Source: Echiichthys vipera
Lineage: Eukaryota; Chordata; Actinopteri; Perciformes; Trachinidae
Assembly: GCA_963691815.1 (NCBI GenBank)
Contig: OY829646.1
Coordinates: 25,578,438 to 25,642,437, forward strand
DNA: 64,000 bases
Reading direction: 5' to 3'
This document shows, piece after piece, positions 1-64,000 of the stretch. A model generated the notes under the pieces. It did no database searches. It worked only from the letters and a program-made list of their open reading frames with translations, and was not told where the DNA came from. The translations under genes were made by a program, and so were the position numbers. Each line of letters begins with the position of its first letter. Positions within the stretch are counted from its first letter, which is position 1.

Positions 1-370
1 ACAAATTCAACAATCAAAATATACACCTTTTTTAATATATACTGTACGTAATTGCAGTGCTCCTGCATATTCCTGCTTTTATGCCGGCATTATTGAAGTC
101 TCTCATGCATACCTTGAAAAAGACTCCTCTTTTAATTCAGGGATTTGAAAGTGCACCAGCATACCTTACTTGAACACCAAAGGGAGAGAAAGTCATTGAT
201 TCAGTCTCCGCTGACAAGATGCCACCAGTTATATTCTCTGACATTTCTCTATGCTGGAAATAATGTTATAATTGTTGACTTTGCCTCACTGTGCATATTA
301 AGCTTCCACACACGATGACAGCTTGAGTGTTACTGTGTGTGACAGATATAGGTGTGCATGTGTGTGCGTG

Positions 371-440
<70 letters not shown>

Positions 441-1072
441 TGTGAGTGTGAGTGTGAGTGTGAGTGAGGCAGACAGGCTGACAATCTGCTGCAGCTACAG
501 TGAAAATGAACTTGCCTGTCTGCTGTAGAGCATGAAAGAGATGAAAAGTGAGCGCAGTGTCTTTTATGCAGGTTCAGAGCTATGTTCAAAGCAGCAGCAA
601 CAGTATGCAGAAGGAGAGGAGTTTGACTGGGTCATTGATCAGCACACAAAATGGCCTCATCAAGCTATACCTCCCCTGTCTGAAAGATTCGACACGGATT
701 GCAATTAGAGACTATCTGAGCTCCTAAGAAGGAATAATGTTCAGTTATTAGGAAATGAACAGCCTTATTGCTTGACTCTGCACCTTATGCCCTTCTCATC
801 TCCATTCCATCAATCCAGCCTTCTTGAAAGGCTGCTTCCCTGTCTTTATCCCTTCTTCAACCAAAAGATGTCAATTCGATGCTTGGAGATATTTTACTGA
901 AACTGTCAGCACTGGTGCGCTTTTTTGTGTGTGGCAGAAACAGTAATTATTACTCTCAGTGTTCCTGTGGAATAATGATTTTTACATTCTTTTAAAGCAA
1001 AGATGTATAACCTACATCAACTTACAGGCTCAAATGAGCAGAACATAATTTTAAATTGCATAAATGACCTAC
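1..1072 (-). other. intron 27, partial
   Basis: Contains the (TG)n tract at about 351-470. No terminal exon (a short Ser/Pro-rich frame with a stop) could be found on the minus strand, so the last exon must lie outside the window. Confidence 0.6.
351..470. repeat. (TG)n microsatellite with TGTGAG tail
   Basis: Interrupted TG repeat followed by several AGTGTG units, in intron 27. Confidence 0.97.
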
Positions 1073-62979
<61,907 letters not shown>

Positions 62980-63140
62980 GATCTCTCTTCTCCGGCACGG
63001 CTTGTCCCCCCTCTCGCTTTCCGCAGACTTTTCCCAGGGAGCCCAGATAAGAACCACCGCTAGGGCTGCATAGCTTTTTAAAGGGGACGAATACCAATCT
63101 CGACCACTTCCACGACTCTGTTTTTCTCTTAATGTTATTT
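62980..63140 (-). promoter_or_regulatory. plekha7: probable 5' UTR and promoter side of canonical plekha7
   Basis: Purine-rich, moderately GC-rich sequence immediately upstream of the start codon. A TTTAAAAAG element near 63074-63083 could act as a weak TATA-like site, but no clear core promoter is visible. The transcription start is not determinable from sequence alone. Confidence 0.3.
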
Positions 63141-63844
63141 GAGCATGACGGAAAAGTAACCGGTTCCCACAAGTAGCAGTCTGGTAGATGGTTAAAAAAA
63201 GCTCAGATCGATATAACTGGAATTTATGACTGGGGTTTTTGATGTTTGGCAGATAGGCCTACATAAATGTAACAATTACAAAACATGTAGCAATCCGTCT
63301 AATAATTAAAGTATTAAAGTAAAGTCCTCATGGCAGTGGTGATTCTAGAGTCTGTTGGGGCCCTGGGCAAAATTCCCAGGGGGCCCCTCGAACCAGCGTT
63401 CATCACAATTATGTTATAAATAATCGGACAACAAAAATGCCAAATGTAAAAAAAATGTGTTATCTCAAAGTGCACATTTAAGTTATTTTCAAAGTTAATT
63501 ATTTTCAAAATATTTACCAGGGAGGTCAGGTCTCCTACGGTCATTGCAACGTTTGCATAATGTCACTGCTGTAGTTTAAAGTTTGTAGTTGCCTGCCTTG
63601 CCTGCTGACAAGCTGTGCCTCTGCAGTTTGGGATAGTAAAGGCTTACAATAATTAAACCAAACCAAATCAAATGCTTAATTTGTTTCTCTCTCTCTCTCT
63701 CTAAAATACTACAGTATGTGGAGATGTAAGTGTGGGAGAGATGAGAGAAATACGGATGGGATGAATCCACAGCATCCTCTTTATCACAGGCTTATTATAA
63801 GAGACAGGTGGCAGCCATGTCTCAGAGGAGACAAACCAAAGCAA

Positions 63845-64000
63845 AGCCAGAAGAGATGCACCGATCCAGTCTTTTCCGAACCAATCCGATACCGATACCT
63901 GGGCTTAGCGCATCGGCGGATACCTGATACCGATCTGATACTACTGTTGAATGAACCATATACTTTGCCGTGTGAGTGAAGGCATCAGGCTTGACATAAA
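63845..64000. mobile_element. hAT-like transposon end, cut by window edge
   Basis: AGAGATGCACCGATCCAGTC followed by CCAATCCGATACCGATACC and CGGATACCTGATACCGATC, a clear GATGCACCGAT-type hAT terminus. It extends beyond position 64000. Confidence 0.6.

Larger units (their letters stand above)
62980..64000. other. region upstream of plekha7
   Basis: About 1 kb 5' of the gene. No upstream gene is visible. It contains a repeat-like segment near 63330-63410 (GGGGCCCTGGGCAAAATTCC), a short CT tract and a hAT-like end at the window edge. Confidence 0.7.

Noticed and set aside
266..589. Frame with long His-Thr or Cys-Val runs (also at 9146-9421, 21106-21405, 41387-41674)
   Set aside because: Pure translation of CA/TG microsatellites; no flanking domain.

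Overview
The window is vertebrate nuclear DNA, most likely from a teleost fish. The evidence is a spliced vertebrate gene with mostly short introns, dense long CA/TG and CT/AG microsatellites, and fish-type repeat fragments (LINE 3' end, hAT-like transposon ends, short dispersed repeats). The species cannot be named from the sequence.

One gene fills almost the whole window: plekha7 (pleckstrin homology domain-containing family A member 7), on the minus strand. The start codon is at 62979 and transcription runs toward position 1. I could place 27 coding exons with canonical GT/AG junctions and an uninterrupted reading frame. They encode two WW domains, a PH domain, a long Ser/Pro-rich region, a coiled coil, a PPRPPLP proline-rich motif and a conserved C-terminal region. 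The first 24 exons give 1165 codons. Exon 24 can be read through its donor to a stop three codons later (1168-residue form), or spliced to three more exons (at least 1335 residues). The last exon of the long form lies beyond position 1. Whether this is the plekha7a or plekha7b paralogue cannot be told.

Layout from 5' to 3' of the gene (high to low coordinates): 62980-64000 promoter side, with a transposon end at the window edge. 62569-62979 three tightly packed exons for WW1 and most of WW2. 32890-62568 the roughly 29.7 kb intron 3, repeat-rich, with two candidate alternative first exons (54503-54729 and 37053-37114). Both end in the phase needed to join exon 4 and would make WW-less proteins. 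The intron also holds an unexplained plus-strand coding-like block (60960-61367) and a complete-looking non-autonomous DNA transposon (53201-53794). 21656-32889 the end of WW2, the linker and the PH domain. 18684-19833 two large exons of the central disordered region. 7867-15500 many small phase-0 exons, mostly coiled coil. 5050-7681 proline-rich and C-terminal exons, two of them with eight-glutamine tracts. 1073-3068 the exons specific to the long C-terminus.

From knowledge of the family, PLEKHA7 is a cytoplasmic adaptor of the zonula adherens. It binds p120-catenin, recruits PDZD11 through its WW region, links junctions to microtubule minus ends through CAMSAP3, and binds phosphoinositides through its PH domain. 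No rRNA, tRNA, CRISPR array or independent complete protein-coding gene was found.
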